This document shows positions 21,201 to 30,158 of a DNA stretch of 64,000 nt, one piece after another. This stretch comes from Candidatus Celerinatantimonas neptuna (GTDB taxonomy: Bacteria > Pseudomonadota > Gammaproteobacteria > Enterobacterales > Celerinatantimonadaceae). Location of the stretch: positions 4,031,501 through 4,095,500 of the forward strand of contig OU461276.1 in assembly GCA_911810475.1 (NCBI GenBank), written 5' to 3'. A program made the position numbers and the translations under genes. How positions within the stretch are numbered: position 1 is the first letter of the stretch; every line of letters begins with the position of its first letter. The notes below the pieces were generated by a model. The model had not been told where the DNA came from. It searched no databases and was given only the letters and a program-made list of their open reading frames with translations.

Positions 21201-21994
21201 TGTTCACGATGACGGCGCTGAAGTTGGATAACCGATTCCAACTGCGTCAACGTTTGCTGCTCCGCTTTCAGTTGCTCTTCTAACTGTGAACGGGCTTCAT
21301 CATCTAAAAGTTCAAGATGCTCCATTTGTTCCTGTAGCGAAGAGAGCACGCTGGCCTGCTGTTTGTAATCTTCATACACCTGCTGGGAAATTCGGCTGTA
21401 TAGCGCAGTTCCAGTCATCCGCTCAAGCAATGAGGAACGTTGCTCCTCTGGCGCTTTTAAAAAAGCGGCGAAATCCCCCTGAGCCAACATCACCGAACGG
21501 CGAAACTGCTCGTAATCGAGCCCGATTAATTCATTCAGATGCTGTTGAAATTCACGCTTATTGGCACTAAATGGCTGGTTCGTTTGGCAATCGACTAACT
21601 CCCGGGTACTTGACTGCCAACGGCCATTCACCTGGTTACGGGCCCGGCGAACCTGCCATTTGGCTATATAGTGTTTGCCATCACCGCCGATAAAAGCCAC
21701 CTCAGCAAACGCATGCGCCTGCCCACGACTCACCAGATTCCGGACATCATTCGCTTTGAGCCGTTCGGCCTGTTCTTCTCCCCCAATTTCAACAGTGCGT
21801 GATTCCTGAGCAAATCGGGGAACTTGTTCATAAAGAGCCAAACACAGACAATCGAGCAAGGTGCTCTTACCTGAACCCGTTTTTCCGGTAATTGCAACCA
21901 GACCATGTTCTTTAAGCGGCTGACTATCAAACTCCACCCGAAAAGACCCGGACAGACTCGCAATATTTTCACCGCAAATTGCAATAATCTTCAT
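18290..21994 (-). CDS. sbcC: Exonuclease subunit SbcC
   Basis: 1234-residue SMC-like ATPase of the SbcCD nuclease, which cuts DNA hairpins and opens palindromes and protein-blocked ends. Walker A is AITGKTGSGKSTLLD near the N-terminus; the ABC signature LSGGETFLVSLALALALS and Walker B LFIDEGFGSLDPDSL are near the C-terminus. In between is a very Gln-rich coiled coil with a zinc-hook CPLCG near its middle. It overlaps sbcD by 4 bases. The length is longer than the roughly 1050 residues of E. coli SbcC, mostly from the coil. Confidence 0.96.
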   Translation of the reverse strand: MKIIAICGENIASLSGSFRVEFDSQPLKEHGLVAITGKTGSGKSTLLDCLCLALYEQVPRFAQESRTVEIGGEEQAERLKANDVRNLVSRGQAHAFAEVAFIGGDGKHYIAKWQVRRARNQVNGRWQSSTRELVDCQTNQPFSANKREFQQHLNELIGLDYEQFRRSVMLAQGDFAAFLKAPEEQRSSLLERMTGTALYSRISQQVYEDYKQQASVLSSLQEQMEHLELLDDEARSQLEEQLKAEQQTLTQLESVIQLQRRHREQILELDRLNEARRQAEQHLQTHQQQQNEMDELQQILARLSEIEPLRENWQSRKRLTESIDQANQQLSELNYKQQDVAGQLKTSEQSRDEAAHILSEFQQQCRDRQEEVDKARGIAQQQQILSEQSEQLIPELKVREQEHQKQQSIHKEFGLRQQQFEQQIPVLEHWLKEHANEAGWGTQLPAIEQQLNRFFEQLQGMDYQQQLSHKRVQLQKQIEQRQYEQQRLKLHQNELEKNFNELPDPLADGELLREQYQRKIVALEQLQQQYNQLQQAMAWIQSQQQAVSEQSEIVTHQNMIQAELEQSTIAMNDVSQRLQEVESQYQAARQVIDLADYRMQLRDGQACPLCGSEHHPYREHQDDLPAVTILQQLQHRRDLLQGQANQLEAQQLSYQRQQPYFMKQYQQAGEKVALLEQQLSTLSLQWPDNMDRLHYLEQQLMFVGQQGERQQQQLEQLQQQWQQQDQLRQHRDELASQLQQIKQAMVQSQHDLELLNQQTGQLDEEVSLWQQRLMTQEALAQLQEQLDHQLGDIHWQSVVRQNGLSVLLQLLSDQAHQYHQQEQATNDLKNQQQELIVLSKQQQLKIDHAWENLQQIVMKQQYLQDELMKLEQQAKSLLDGQSVANWLEKTHQLEVCYQRQLDQAKEACQRCEKDKIALDTRCQTLSEELEQHRLSLQTLRTSWELLLKAHQVQEDECNHLLSLEHQKIHEMELQLRHYHNRLIELTEQLRHCEQTHQWQLTQVEEQQHELEHQLKALDLTQVAELEQLSQCISEQIYQLRSQLDKNEQAFEQDKRLRERYQHQLVEYETWDQLNQLIGSANGAKFRTFAQQLTLDKLLYEANHQLTDLAPRYRLQRIPGQALALQVVDQDMGDEIRALASLSGGETFLVSLALALALSAVSSRNLQIQSLFIDEGFGSLDPDSLDLVLGCLDKLQASGRQVMAISHVQAMVERISAKIQLHALGGGRSCLEVVD

Positions 21995-23238
21995 TCTTGC
22001 TCCTCAACTTCCCTAACCACCTGAGCAAATGCCTGACGCAATGCATCGCCGGGCTGCTGTTGATACTGATTCTGATAACACAGCTCAAAAACATCGTTTG
22101 GGCTTAATTCATCAAGATCTCGGCCAGCAAAAGATGCCGAATCGTTGTCCCGCTGCGGATAGATCGTTCGGATCCGGGTCAAACGGATCCCTTTCCCCTC
22201 AATCGCCTGCATAATTTGTTCTCGCAGGTGAACTTTAGGCTCATCCAGAGCAACCGGAACTTCTAAATACGGGGCACTTTGCATCTCCCCCTCATGAGCC
22301 GGTAATTGGCGCAATGCTTCCAATACATCATCCAGAGAAGCGGGTTTCTCCGGAACACATAACATCGGACATAATCTGGGAATGGCAACCGGTTCCACCT
22401 GCAACTGACCTTCCTGCCAGGTTAAAAGTTGCACATGATGTTTATAGCATCGTTCAGAAAGTGATAATGGCATTACAGAACCACTATAATGAATGGGAAT
22501 ATCAGCACTGATTTGCTGCCCTAAATGCAGATGACCAAGAGCCACGTAGTCACATGTATCGGGGAAAATATCGCTGGGAAGCGCATGCTCCCCCCCCATC
22601 AGAATCTGCCGCTCCGATAACTCTGAAACCTGCCCGCCACGAATATGCGCATGCCCCATTGCCATTAAAAACTGACCAGGCTCTCGTACCGACTGTGCCA
22701 ATTCCCCTAGCTCATGATACAGATCGTAAATGGCCTGCTGCCAACGCTGCTGACCATCAGTAATTTCCGAGTCCAACATTAAATCAGACGCTCTTAAAAA
22801 CGGAACGGCCAGCACCCATCCCTGTAAATCACCCTGCCGCGACTTCAATGGCACTAATAACCGGTTCAGCTCAGTACGCCCCTTTCCATCTTTATGCACC
22901 TGACCGATAAAATGTAAATCAAAATGCGACAACAACGCCCCCGGGGCACTGATTTTACTGGGAGAATCATGATTCCCGGCGGTCATAATCACTTGTAGCC
23001 CGGAGTTTTCCTGAGTTACTTTTGCCAGAAATTGATATAACTGCTGCCAGCTTGCTGCAGACGGATTGGCTGTATCGAATATATCACCACTGATGCATAA
23101 CACATCGGCCTCACAGCTTTTCAGAAGCGCTGATAGCCAATCCAGAAACGCCTGATGTTCAGCCATTCTGGAGTAGCCATGGAGTTGATGACCAAGATGC
23201 CAATCGGCTGTATGAACAATTGTCAGTTTTGAAGACAT
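21991..23238 (-). CDS. sbcD: Exonuclease subunit SbcD
   Basis: 415-residue Mre11-type metallophosphoesterase, catalytic partner of SbcC. Phosphodiesterase motifs are visible: HTADWHLG (I), GDIFD (II), GNHD (III) and the GHxH pair MGHAHI and LGHLHLG (IV-V). It reads directly into sbcC with a 4-base overlap. Length is normal. Confidence 0.97.
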   Translation of the reverse strand: MSSKLTIVHTADWHLGHQLHGYSRMAEHQAFLDWLSALLKSCEADVLCISGDIFDTANPSAASWQQLYQFLAKVTQENSGLQVIMTAGNHDSPSKISAPGALLSHFDLHFIGQVHKDGKGRTELNRLLVPLKSRQGDLQGWVLAVPFLRASDLMLDSEITDGQQRWQQAIYDLYHELGELAQSVREPGQFLMAMGHAHIRGGQVSELSERQILMGGEHALPSDIFPDTCDYVALGHLHLGQQISADIPIHYSGSVMPLSLSERCYKHHVQLLTWQEGQLQVEPVAIPRLCPMLCVPEKPASLDDVLEALRQLPAHEGEMQSAPYLEVPVALDEPKVHLREQIMQAIEGKGIRLTRIRTIYPQRDNDSASFAGRDLDELSPNDVFELCYQNQYQQQPGDALRQAFAQVVREVEEQE

Positions 23239-23285
23239 GAATAGCCCTGTCTGATAAAAATAATTGCTTAGGATAAATATGGGGA

Positions 23286-24071
23286 CTAACGATGGAAATA
23301 TCGACCCGGCGTGACACCAAATTGTTGACGAAACGCCAAAACAAACGCCGATAACGAATCATAACCACAGGCCTGAGCGACTTCGGTGACCCGTTGCTGA
23401 CGTTCTAAACAATCTAATGCATAAAATAACCGCAGCCGCTGTCGCCATTGACGAAATGTCAGCCCTGTCTGCAACACAAATAAACGACTGACACTACGGG
23501 AAGATAAACCAACCTGTTCGGCCAGCTGTTTCATCGTCTGATGACCATCAGGCTGGCGTTGCATCAACTGGCACAATTGTAGCAAACGACGATCTGTGGG
23601 TATCGGTAACTGCATTCGGGCTGATTTTAAAGATTGGATCTGATCGACCAGAACCATCGCTAAGCGTTGTTGCGCTGAATGTTCTTCCCATAATGGCTCC
23701 CCCTGGCAAAATTGCTGAATCAGCTCACGAACCAGCACAGATACTTCCACAACCAAGGGCGATTGCCAGCGCGTCTCGCTTAAATACGACGGAGCAATAT
23801 ATAAACTACGCATTACGGCTGCCGCATTAGAGACAACCTGATGGGAAACGCCACAGGGAACCCAAATCGCATACTGAGACGGTGCCACAAATCGGCTCTG
23901 CTCTGTCAACACACTTAACACACCAGACACCGCATATGAAAACTGCCCCCATGGATGCTGATGCCAGTGTGTCACACTTCCTGCATCATCCCACTGCTCA
24001 TTACGGGCCCAGATGGGCCTTGGCAACTTCTCAAGTGGAGGGATTAAACGATAATGGCTTTTTTTCGACAT
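23286..24071 (-). CDS. AraC-family regulator with N-terminal cupin
   Basis: 261 residues. The N-terminal half has cupin-like sequence (HWHQHPWGQFSYAVSGVL); the C-terminal two helix-turn-helix units include GLSSRSVSRLFVLQTGLTFRQWRQRLRL and the closing VTEVAQACGYDSLSAFVLAFRQQFGVTPGRYF. It ends 47 bases before sbcD on the same strand but starts divergently from the symporter-like gene at 24152, the more likely target. Its ligand is unknown. Confidence 0.88.
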   Translation of the reverse strand: MSKKSHYRLIPPLEKLPRPIWARNEQWDDAGSVTHWHQHPWGQFSYAVSGVLSVLTEQSRFVAPSQYAIWVPCGVSHQVVSNAAAVMRSLYIAPSYLSETRWQSPLVVEVSVLVRELIQQFCQGEPLWEEHSAQQRLAMVLVDQIQSLKSARMQLPIPTDRRLLQLCQLMQRQPDGHQTMKQLAEQVGLSSRSVSRLFVLQTGLTFRQWRQRLRLFYALDCLERQQRVTEVAQACGYDSLSAFVLAFRQQFGVTPGRYFHR

Positions 24072-24151
24072 TTTTTAGCACAATAGCGATAGATAACCCA
24101 TGACATTTCTTTTACGCTACTCAAAAGGAATATTCAATAGTCATAACCGAA

Positions 24152-25156
24152 ATGAAACTACTCAAAATATTACAAAAAGAATGGTTCCTGGTCGGCATGG
24201 TGGTTGCGATCGGTCTGGCCGTTTTATTTCCCAAAGTGGGCGCCAGCAAAGGACCCATTCATCTTGGCCAGTTGACCCAATATGGAATTGCACTAATTTT
24301 CTTTTTATACGGTGTTGGTCTATCCCCTCAGATGATCCGAAAAGGACTGGGGAACTGGCAACTTCATATTTTCACGCAAGCCGCCACATTCATTCTCTAT
24401 CCAATTATCTGGCTCATCTTGGGTCATTGGTTCAAAGGGATTATGCCCCATGCGCTGGCCTTTGGTTTTTGTTACCTACTGGTCTTACCCAGCACCATTT
24501 CATCATCAGTGGCTATGACAGCAATTGCCAAAGGAAATATTCCAGGAGCGATATTTAACGCCTCTTTATCAAGTATATTAGGGATATTTCTGACACCATT
24601 TTACGTCCAATTATTTATTGGTTTTAGTGGCGGAGCTATGGATATCACGGCGACCATCTTACACATTATGCAAATGTTGCTCCTGCCTATGGTTATTGGC
24701 CAACTGGTTCGCCCTCTATTACATACCTGGATTAGCAATCATAAAAAAATCACCGGAAAAGTCGATAAAGTCGTCATTCTGATGATTGTTTTCAATGCAT
24801 TTTGTAACTCAGTAATTCAGGGTATCTGGCACGATTTTGATCTGTCGACCCTCATCATCGCTGTGCTTCTTTGCGCTGCTATTTTAACCTTTGTGTTAGT
24901 GGTGTTACTAACTCTGGCCAGAGTCTTCGGATTTAATAAAGAAGACGAAATTGCAGGGCTATTTTGTGGAACCAAAAAAACACTGGCTGCCGGAGTTCCT
25001 ATGGCCAAAGTCATCTTTGGCAGTAACCCGATGCTTGGCATGTTATTACTCCCAATTATGCTATATCACCCACTGCAAATATTTATCTGCGCCATTCTGG
25101 CCAACCGATATGCAGCACGCTCCCCCCAGCATGAACCTCATACCAAGGTCAATTAA
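24152..25156 (+). CDS. Bile acid:sodium symporter-like membrane protein (YfeH type)
   Basis: 334 residues with nine to ten predicted membrane helices, starting LLKILQKEWFLVGMVVAIGLAVLFP. The GVGLSPQMIRKGLGNWQ block, the GFCYLLVLPSTISSSVAMTAIAKGN crossover region and the late GTKKTLAAGVPMAKV motif mark the SBF/YfeH family of sodium-coupled carriers. Substrate unknown; the name bile acid is inherited from animal homologues. Divergent from the AraC regulator across 80 bases, suggesting local control. Confidence 0.85.
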   Translation: MKLLKILQKEWFLVGMVVAIGLAVLFPKVGASKGPIHLGQLTQYGIALIFFLYGVGLSPQMIRKGLGNWQLHIFTQAATFILYPIIWLILGHWFKGIMPHALAFGFCYLLVLPSTISSSVAMTAIAKGNIPGAIFNASLSSILGIFLTPFYVQLFIGFSGGAMDITATILHIMQMLLLPMVIGQLVRPLLHTWISNHKKITGKVDKVVILMIVFNAFCNSVIQGIWHDFDLSTLIIAVLLCAAILTFVLVVLLTLARVFGFNKEDEIAGLFCGTKKTLAAGVPMAKVIFGSNPMLGMLLLPIMLYHPLQIFICAILANRYAARSPQHEPHTKVN

Positions 25157-25246
25157 GCTTAAAATGGGATAGACAAAAATAAAAGCGGGTTACCCACCAA
25201 TACGGGGACACCCGCTTTTATCATTGCTTCTAACGAATGGGTCTGA

Positions 25247-25684
25247 CTAACGATCAAGCTCTGTTGCTTCTTCCTGTAATTCCAGCAAATTAATCGCAAT
25301 GGTCACAAAATCGCTGTCGGTAATAATTCCAACCAAATGTTCCTGTTCAACAACAGGTAAACATCCAATTTTATGTTTCTGTAAGAATACAGCACTCTCT
25401 TTAAGCGAAGCTTCAGGAAAAACGGTCATCATCTCGGTCTGCATAATATCCTTAAGTGGGCGAAAAAACATGTCATCCATACAATCATCTTGTTCCAGAC
25501 ATGAACGTTGTGCTTTATAAATATCTCTTTGAGAAACAACCCCTAATAATTTGTCATCAGTATCCACAATCGGAATATGTCTGATTTCATGCTTTTTCAT
25601 TAAAGCACTCGCATCACTGATTGTATCCGTTGGTTGCAACGTGTATGAATGGCGAGTCATCATGTCTTCAACTTTGATCATCAA
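25247..25684 (-). CDS. CBS-domain protein
   Basis: 145 residues made almost entirely of two CBS domains: VEDMMTRHSYTLQPTDTISDASALM...GVVSQRDIYKAQ and MQTEMMTVFPEASLKESAVFLQ...VGIITDSDFVTIAINL. Such tandem pairs bind adenine nucleotides and usually regulate a partner or act as free sensors. AAGGAG lies 6 bases before ATG 25684. It stands alone with gaps on both sides; partner unknown. Confidence 0.9.
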   Translation of the reverse strand: MMIKVEDMMTRHSYTLQPTDTISDASALMKKHEIRHIPIVDTDDKLLGVVSQRDIYKAQRSCLEQDDCMDDMFFRPLKDIMQTEMMTVFPEASLKESAVFLQKHKIGCLPVVEQEHLVGIITDSDFVTIAINLLELQEEATELDR

Positions 25685-25813
25685 AAACTCCTTCGACTCC
25701 TCAGAATCATCACTGAAAAATAATTGAATTCAGTCATCACAAAATGTAAGAAATTCAATTTCACTCTCTGAATATAGTATCTCAAGAGCAATTTTGATGA
25801 GATTTTATTGGCA

Positions 25814-26293
25814 TTATTTGATGCATTGTGCAGATTCATCCCGTATATCAGAATCCAACCCCGTCAGAAGTAATGCCCCGCTCCCTTTCTCAGCCAATTG
25901 ATCATTGGGGTTTCGAAGCGGACAATCACTGGCAGACAAACAACCACAGCCAATACAATGATCGAGCTGCTCACGTAGCTCGCAGAGCCGCTCAATTCGC
26001 TCATTGAGCGACACCTGCCATACCTTAGATAATTTCTGCCAGTCTTGTTGATTGGCCCGGCGATCTTTGGGTAACTGCATAAATGCTTTTTGAATCTCTG
26101 ACAAACTAACGCCCAACGTCTGAGCAACTTTAATCAGTGAAACCCGACGCAAAACATCCCGATGATAACGACGTTGATTCCCGGGGCTACGTAAGCTTTG
26201 AATGAGTCCCCTGGATTCATAGTAATGCAAAGCCGATGCAGCAACACCACTGCGCTTAACCACATCGCCGATACTCAGCAAAACCTCACTCAT
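25814..26293 (-). CDS. soxR: Redox-sensitive transcriptional activator SoxR
   Basis: 159-residue MerR-family regulator. The N-terminal winged helix (SIGDVVKRSGVAASALHYYESRGLI) and coiled coil precede the [2Fe-2S] ligand motif CIGCGCLSASDC followed by PLRNP, as in the recalled E. coli SoxR. It senses redox-cycling drugs and superoxide. No soxS is present here, as is usual outside enteric bacteria, where SoxR controls pumps and oxidoreductases directly. The adjacent mdtG-like pump and flavodoxin genes are plausible targets, though I saw no clear SoxR operator. Confidence 0.95.
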   Translation of the reverse strand: MSEVLLSIGDVVKRSGVAASALHYYESRGLIQSLRSPGNQRRYHRDVLRRVSLIKVAQTLGVSLSEIQKAFMQLPKDRRANQQDWQKLSKVWQVSLNERIERLCELREQLDHCIGCGCLSASDCPLRNPNDQLAEKGSGALLLTGLDSDIRDESAQCIK

Positions 26294-26472
26294 CTTAATT
26301 TTTCCCTATAACACGATCACGCTTTGAAACTAACATAATCGATTTGAAACCAACGCTCAAATCACCAGGATCCTTGGTCAGCGCTGTTAAGCAAAAGATA
26401 AAAATCAAAGAAAGGCAGGATAAGATACCCCAACAAGCAGCATCTTCTTAAAATTTCAACAAATCCTAAACA

Positions 26473-27690
26473 TTAAGAATGATGGCGGGCCTGAACCGCC
26501 TGTGGTTGACGCAGATAATAAGCCATCTGGATCAAATTCAGCAGCACTAAAAATGCGGTTACAACAAAAACCCAACGGTAACCTACCCAAGCGGAAACAC
26601 CAGCGCCAAGCAATGGTCCGACTACATTACCAAAATAAAGGAAAGACTGATTATAGCCAAAGACACGCCCCAATACCTTTTTATTAACCTGCTGAGCCAG
26701 CAGCGTTTGCACCGCAGGCATCATCGCCCCATCGGTAAACCCCATAAGAAAACGTAACGAACCTAATTCGAAAGTATTTTCTACCAGAGAAACAGCAAGC
26801 AATAAGGCCGCAGTGGCAGTCAAAGCCACCAGCAAAATACGCCCACTCCCAATGCGATCCCCTAAACGCCCCAGTGTTGGTGCTGAGAGTAATGCCGACA
26901 TCCCCGGCAAAGCAGCAATCACCCCACTGATAAATGCCAGGTTATGATGATTTGGTGTCAATTGAGCCACAAATAACGTCAATATGGGATTAATCGACGC
27001 ATTGGCAAACTGAATCATCATCGTTGCAACACACAAAGCAATCACTAAACCAGGAGCCGCTAATGTCGCAAAAACCTCTTTGCGTGACATAGTTGGAGCA
27101 CCTTTAGCCGGTTTAACAAAATATTGCTCCTGAACAAGCCATACTGTTGTTAAAAAGCAGCAGAATAATAAAGCCCCGGTGACCACAAACACAATCCGGT
27201 ATCCGATACAATCGGCCATTGCCCCACCAATCAGGGGGCCTAAAATCACACCACAAATCTGACCGGTCGTTAACGTTCCCATCGCCCAGCCGGTTTTTCC
27301 TTTGGGCATTTCAGCAGCAGCCAACGCCATTGCATTTGGAATATAGCCCGAGGTCAGCCCCATTAACATTCGCAAGACCAACAGCTGCCATGGCGCAATG
27401 ACAAACCCTTGCATGGTCATCAGTACTGCCATCCCCAGCGATGCCCGAAGCAACATCAGCTTACGCCCTTTCTGGTCCGCCAGTTTTCCCCAGAAAGGTG
27501 AAACAATCGCAGCAGTTATAAAAGAGCCACTAAAAATCAGCCCCGACCACCAACTCAAATCAGCCTGACCATGAACTCCGAGTTCCTGGAGGTAAAGCGG
27601 TAAGAATGGCAAAATCTGACTCATACTTAAGCCAACTAAAAAACAACCTAACCAAAGTGCGAATAGATTTAGCTTCCAAGAACGCCCCAT
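26473..27690 (-). CDS. mdtG: MFS multidrug efflux transporter, MdtG-like
   Basis: 405 residues, 12 predicted membrane helices. It tracks the recalled E. coli MdtG closely: LALWLGCFLxG-type start, SPFWGKLADQKGRKLMLLRASLGMA (the MFS motif between helices 2 and 3), LGPLIGGAMAD, SAPTLGRLGDRIG and the FGYNQSF block. ATG 27690 with an upstream AGG matches the family N-terminus; the longer frame uses a TTG at 27723. E. coli mdtG belongs to the SoxS regulon, so its place 180 bases upstream of soxR here is suggestive. Confidence 0.88.
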   Translation of the reverse strand: MGRSWKLNLFALWLGCFLVGLSMSQILPFLPLYLQELGVHGQADLSWWSGLIFSGSFITAAIVSPFWGKLADQKGRKLMLLRASLGMAVLMTMQGFVIAPWQLLVLRMLMGLTSGYIPNAMALAAAEMPKGKTGWAMGTLTTGQICGVILGPLIGGAMADCIGYRIVFVVTGALLFCCFLTTVWLVQEQYFVKPAKGAPTMSRKEVFATLAAPGLVIALCVATMMIQFANASINPILTLFVAQLTPNHHNLAFISGVIAALPGMSALLSAPTLGRLGDRIGSGRILLVALTATAALLLAVSLVENTFELGSLRFLMGFTDGAMMPAVQTLLAQQVNKKVLGRVFGYNQSFLYFGNVVGPLLGAGVSAWVGYRWVFVVTAFLVLLNLIQMAYYLRQPQAVQARHHS

Positions 27691-27761
27691 GTTTTGACCT
27701 ATAATGACTAAAAGCCAACGCAAAGGCTGGCCAGTACTGCAAAGAATAAACTAGATGAAGA

Positions 27762-28139
27762 TCAGAGAGACTGTCGTTGCTTGAGGATTAATGGCAGGTT
27801 GTCTTCAATCCAATGGGCTAAAGCAGATACATGTTGTTCAACTTCTCTCCCAAGTGGGGTCAGGCGATAATCAACATGAGGCGGAATCACCGGATAAGCA
27901 ATACGCTGGACAAAACCGTCGCTTTCTAAAGCTTGCAGCGTTTGCGCAAGCATCTTCTCACTGATGCCGGTTATTTTACGCCTTAATTCATTAAAACGAT
28001 AGGTCTTTTCAGAGAGCGCCAATAAAACCAATCCCCCCCAACGACTTGTGACATGCTTAAATATCTCACGCGACGGACATCGCTTATTGAATAAATCGGC
28101 CTTCGGCATTAACTGGGCCGATGTCTGAGAATGCTCCAT
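27762..28139 (-). CDS. HxlR-family redox-type repressor
   Basis: 125-residue winged-helix protein: FNKRCPSREIFKHVTSRWGGLVLLAL, then ISEKMLAQTLQALESDGFVQR and DYRLTPLGREV, all characteristic of HxlR/YodB/QorR. The single N-terminal Cys in the RCPS motif is the thiol that senses quinones or disulfide stress in studied members. It is divergent from the flavodoxin-fold gene at 28256, the classic regulator-target layout for this family. Confidence 0.88.
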   Translation of the reverse strand: MEHSQTSAQLMPKADLFNKRCPSREIFKHVTSRWGGLVLLALSEKTYRFNELRRKITGISEKMLAQTLQALESDGFVQRIAYPVIPPHVDYRLTPLGREVEQHVSALAHWIEDNLPLILKQRQSL

Positions 28140-28255
28140 AACAACACTAACCTTTTAGTATGTACTTTCAAAAAAATATCTCTACCGCTATTCTAAGAAA
28201 TACACGATATAAAGCAATGCCAGCATTTATTCTATACCAGAAGAGGAAGAACAAT

Positions 28256-28801
28256 ATGAGCCAGGTATCTGTGGTATTTTTTTCAGGTTACGGACACACC
28301 AAAAAAGTAGCGGAATATGTTGCTAAAGGCGCAAAAGCAACGCTTATTGAAATCAGCAGTGAAGGTGAAATCAGTGAAGATGAGTGGCAAACGTTAGCCT
28401 CCTCCAAAGCCATTATTTTTGGCACCCCAACTTACATGGGAGGGCCAAGCTGGCAATTCAAAAAATTTGCAGATGCCTCATCCAAAGTATGGTTTTCCAG
28501 AGGCTGGCAAGATAAATTTTTTGGCGGTTTTAGTGTGAGTGGCAGTCTCAATGGCGATAAACAGATGACGCTGGCTTACCTGCAAACATTAGCCGGTCAA
28601 CATGGTGGTTTATGGGTAAGTCTTGGCATGTTGCCCTCAAATACTTTAGCCGCAACCCGTGATGACCTGAACAACTTAGGTGGGTCGGGCGGCGTGTTAG
28701 TTCAGGCACCATCAGATGCCGATGCCGATGCTATCCCTGCCGGCGATTTAAAAACAGCAGAAGCTTACGGTAAACGGGTCAGCGAAATCATCGCTTTATA
28801 A
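28256..28801 (+). CDS. Flavodoxin-family (WrbA-like) NAD(P)H:quinone reductase candidate
   Basis: 181 residues with a flavodoxin fold: VVFFSGYGHTKKVAEYVAKG binds the FMN phosphate, FGTPTYMGGPSWQFKKF and FGGFSVSGSLNGDKQMTLAYLQ match the WrbA/NQO-type flavoprotein family. It probably reduces quinones by two electrons. ATG 28256 with GAGGAAG upstream is preferred to the in-frame start at 28160, which lies in the promoter region shared with the HxlR gene. Confidence 0.8.
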   Translation: MSQVSVVFFSGYGHTKKVAEYVAKGAKATLIEISSEGEISEDEWQTLASSKAIIFGTPTYMGGPSWQFKKFADASSKVWFSRGWQDKFFGGFSVSGSLNGDKQMTLAYLQTLAGQHGGLWVSLGMLPSNTLAATRDDLNNLGGSGGVLVQAPSDADADAIPAGDLKTAEAYGKRVSEIIAL

Positions 28802-28811
28802 TCCCAATAGT

Positions 28812-28833
28812 AAAAGGGCCATTGGCCCTTTTT
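28812..28833. terminator. Bidirectional terminator between the flavodoxin gene and efeB
   Basis: Stem AAAAGGGCC/GGCCCTTTT with a 3-base loop and A/T tracts on both sides. It closes both the plus-strand flavodoxin transcript and the minus-strand efe operon. Confidence 0.85.
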
Positions 28834-30157
28834 ATGCTGACGCCATCAAGGTTTGCCCCAGATAATGCCCTTTTTTCAAAACCCCCGGTAAAGCAAAAAA
28901 ATAACCACCACCAAAGGGTTTGATATATTCTTCTAACGGCTCCCCATTCAAACGGTTTTGCGTCTCGATAAACCCTTTTAAAAGATTGGCCTGATAACCA
29001 ATAAATATCAACCCGACATCCAGCTGACCCGATGCACTGGTATTGTATGAATAGCTATATCCCCGTCTTAGCAACAGAAATTGTGGATCATCCTCTGCTC
29101 TGGGATTTGCCAGACGCATATGAGCATCCAGTGGGATCATCTCACCTTTAGGATCGGCTGCATAATTTGGCAAATCATGCTCATGGTGCATACCAAGTGG
29201 CGCCCCAGTGTCACGCTGACGACCAAAAATGGTTTCCTGTTCCTGAAGCGGTGTCCGATCCCAGTGTTCAACGAAGAACCGGATCAGTCGCACAACCTGA
29301 TAACTTCCACCAACAGCCCATTGGGGTTCACCATGGCTATGACTCACCCAGACTACCGGGTCAAACACGTCAGGCTGACTTGCCGGAGGATTCACCGTAC
29401 CGTCTCTGAAACCAAGCAGATTAATGGGTGTACGCTTTCCCATCGACTCAGCCGTATGGGTTGAAATAAACCCATCACGACGCCAACGAACCGCCAGGGT
29501 TCCCGGCGTATGCTTAATAATATCGCGCAACGCATGTAACGTTGTATCCGGACTATTGGCACAAATCTGCAACAAGAGATCACCATGGCACCACTGAGGT
29601 TGCAAGCCATCATTTGGAAATTCACGCATCGGTTGCAGATGAATAGGCTTCAGGTGGCTTAAACCAAACCGGTGGTCAAATAATGAATGGCCAACCGACA
29701 CCGTAATTGTCAGATTATCCGGATGGATTTGTGGCCCCAATATTCCAGAATCAAGCGGTGGATACTGGCCATCCACCTGCTCAACCCGCCCCCCCTGCAT
29801 CAGAAACTCGCAACGCTCTGTCAGCGTTTTAAACAGATCAATTAACGAGGAACGATCACTAGCCAGTACATCAAAGGCAACCATCGTCAGATGAGCCTGT
29901 TGAGCTGTTGCGATACCACTTTGATGATTCCCGTAAAAAGGCTGTTTCATCAGCTCACTGTTAAAAGCTATCTCATGCGTATGCTCCATTTGCCTGGTTG
30001 CATGCTGTGCCGCATGGCCCAAACCTGAATAGGCGAGACTTCCGCCTGCAACGCCAAGCAGTCCTTTCAGAAAGCGTCGCCGGTTCGGTTCATTATCTAA
30101 TTGCGTTTTATCATCTGTTGATAAATGACGTTTACCAAAATGAAATGGGCATCCCAT
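28832..30157 (-). CDS. efeB: Dye-decolorizing peroxidase EfeB
   Basis: 441-residue periplasmic haem peroxidase. The N-terminus carries a twin-arginine signal ([21 protein letters not shown]) and the DyP signature [12 protein letters not shown] is present, with the proximal His region later ([27 protein letters not shown]). EfeB oxidises ferrous iron or helps pass it to EfeO/EfeU for import. Last gene of the efe operon, one base after the cupredoxin gene. Confidence 0.95.
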   Translation of the reverse strand: MGCPFHFGKRHLSTDDKTQLDNEPNRRRFLKGLLGVAGGSLAYSGLGHAAQHATRQMEHTHEIAFNSELMKQPFYGNHQSGIATAQQAHLTMVAFDVLASDRSSLIDLFKTLTERCEFLMQGGRVEQVDGQYPPLDSGILGPQIHPDNLTITVSVGHSLFDHRFGLSHLKPIHLQPMREFPNDGLQPQWCHGDLLLQICANSPDTTLHALRDIIKHTPGTLAVRWRRDGFISTHTAESMGKRTPINLLGFRDGTVNPPASQPDVFDPVVWVSHSHGEPQWAVGGSYQVVRLIRFFVEHWDRTPLQEQETIFGRQRDTGAPLGMHHEHDLPNYAADPKGEMIPLDAHMRLANPRAEDDPQFLLLRRGYSYSYNTSASGQLDVGLIFIGYQANLLKGFIETQNRLNGEPLEEYIKPFGGGYFFALPGVLKKGHYLGQTLMASA

Positions 30158-30158
30158 C

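Noticed and set aside
20332-21570. Several open frames on the plus strand within sbcC
   Set aside because: They mirror the CAG/CTG-rich codons of the Gln-rich coiled coil and have no ribosome sites or family features.
18300-21990. Dense short repeats of CTG/CAG
   Set aside because: They are codons for glutamine and leucine in the coiled coil, not a CRISPR array or a microsatellite.
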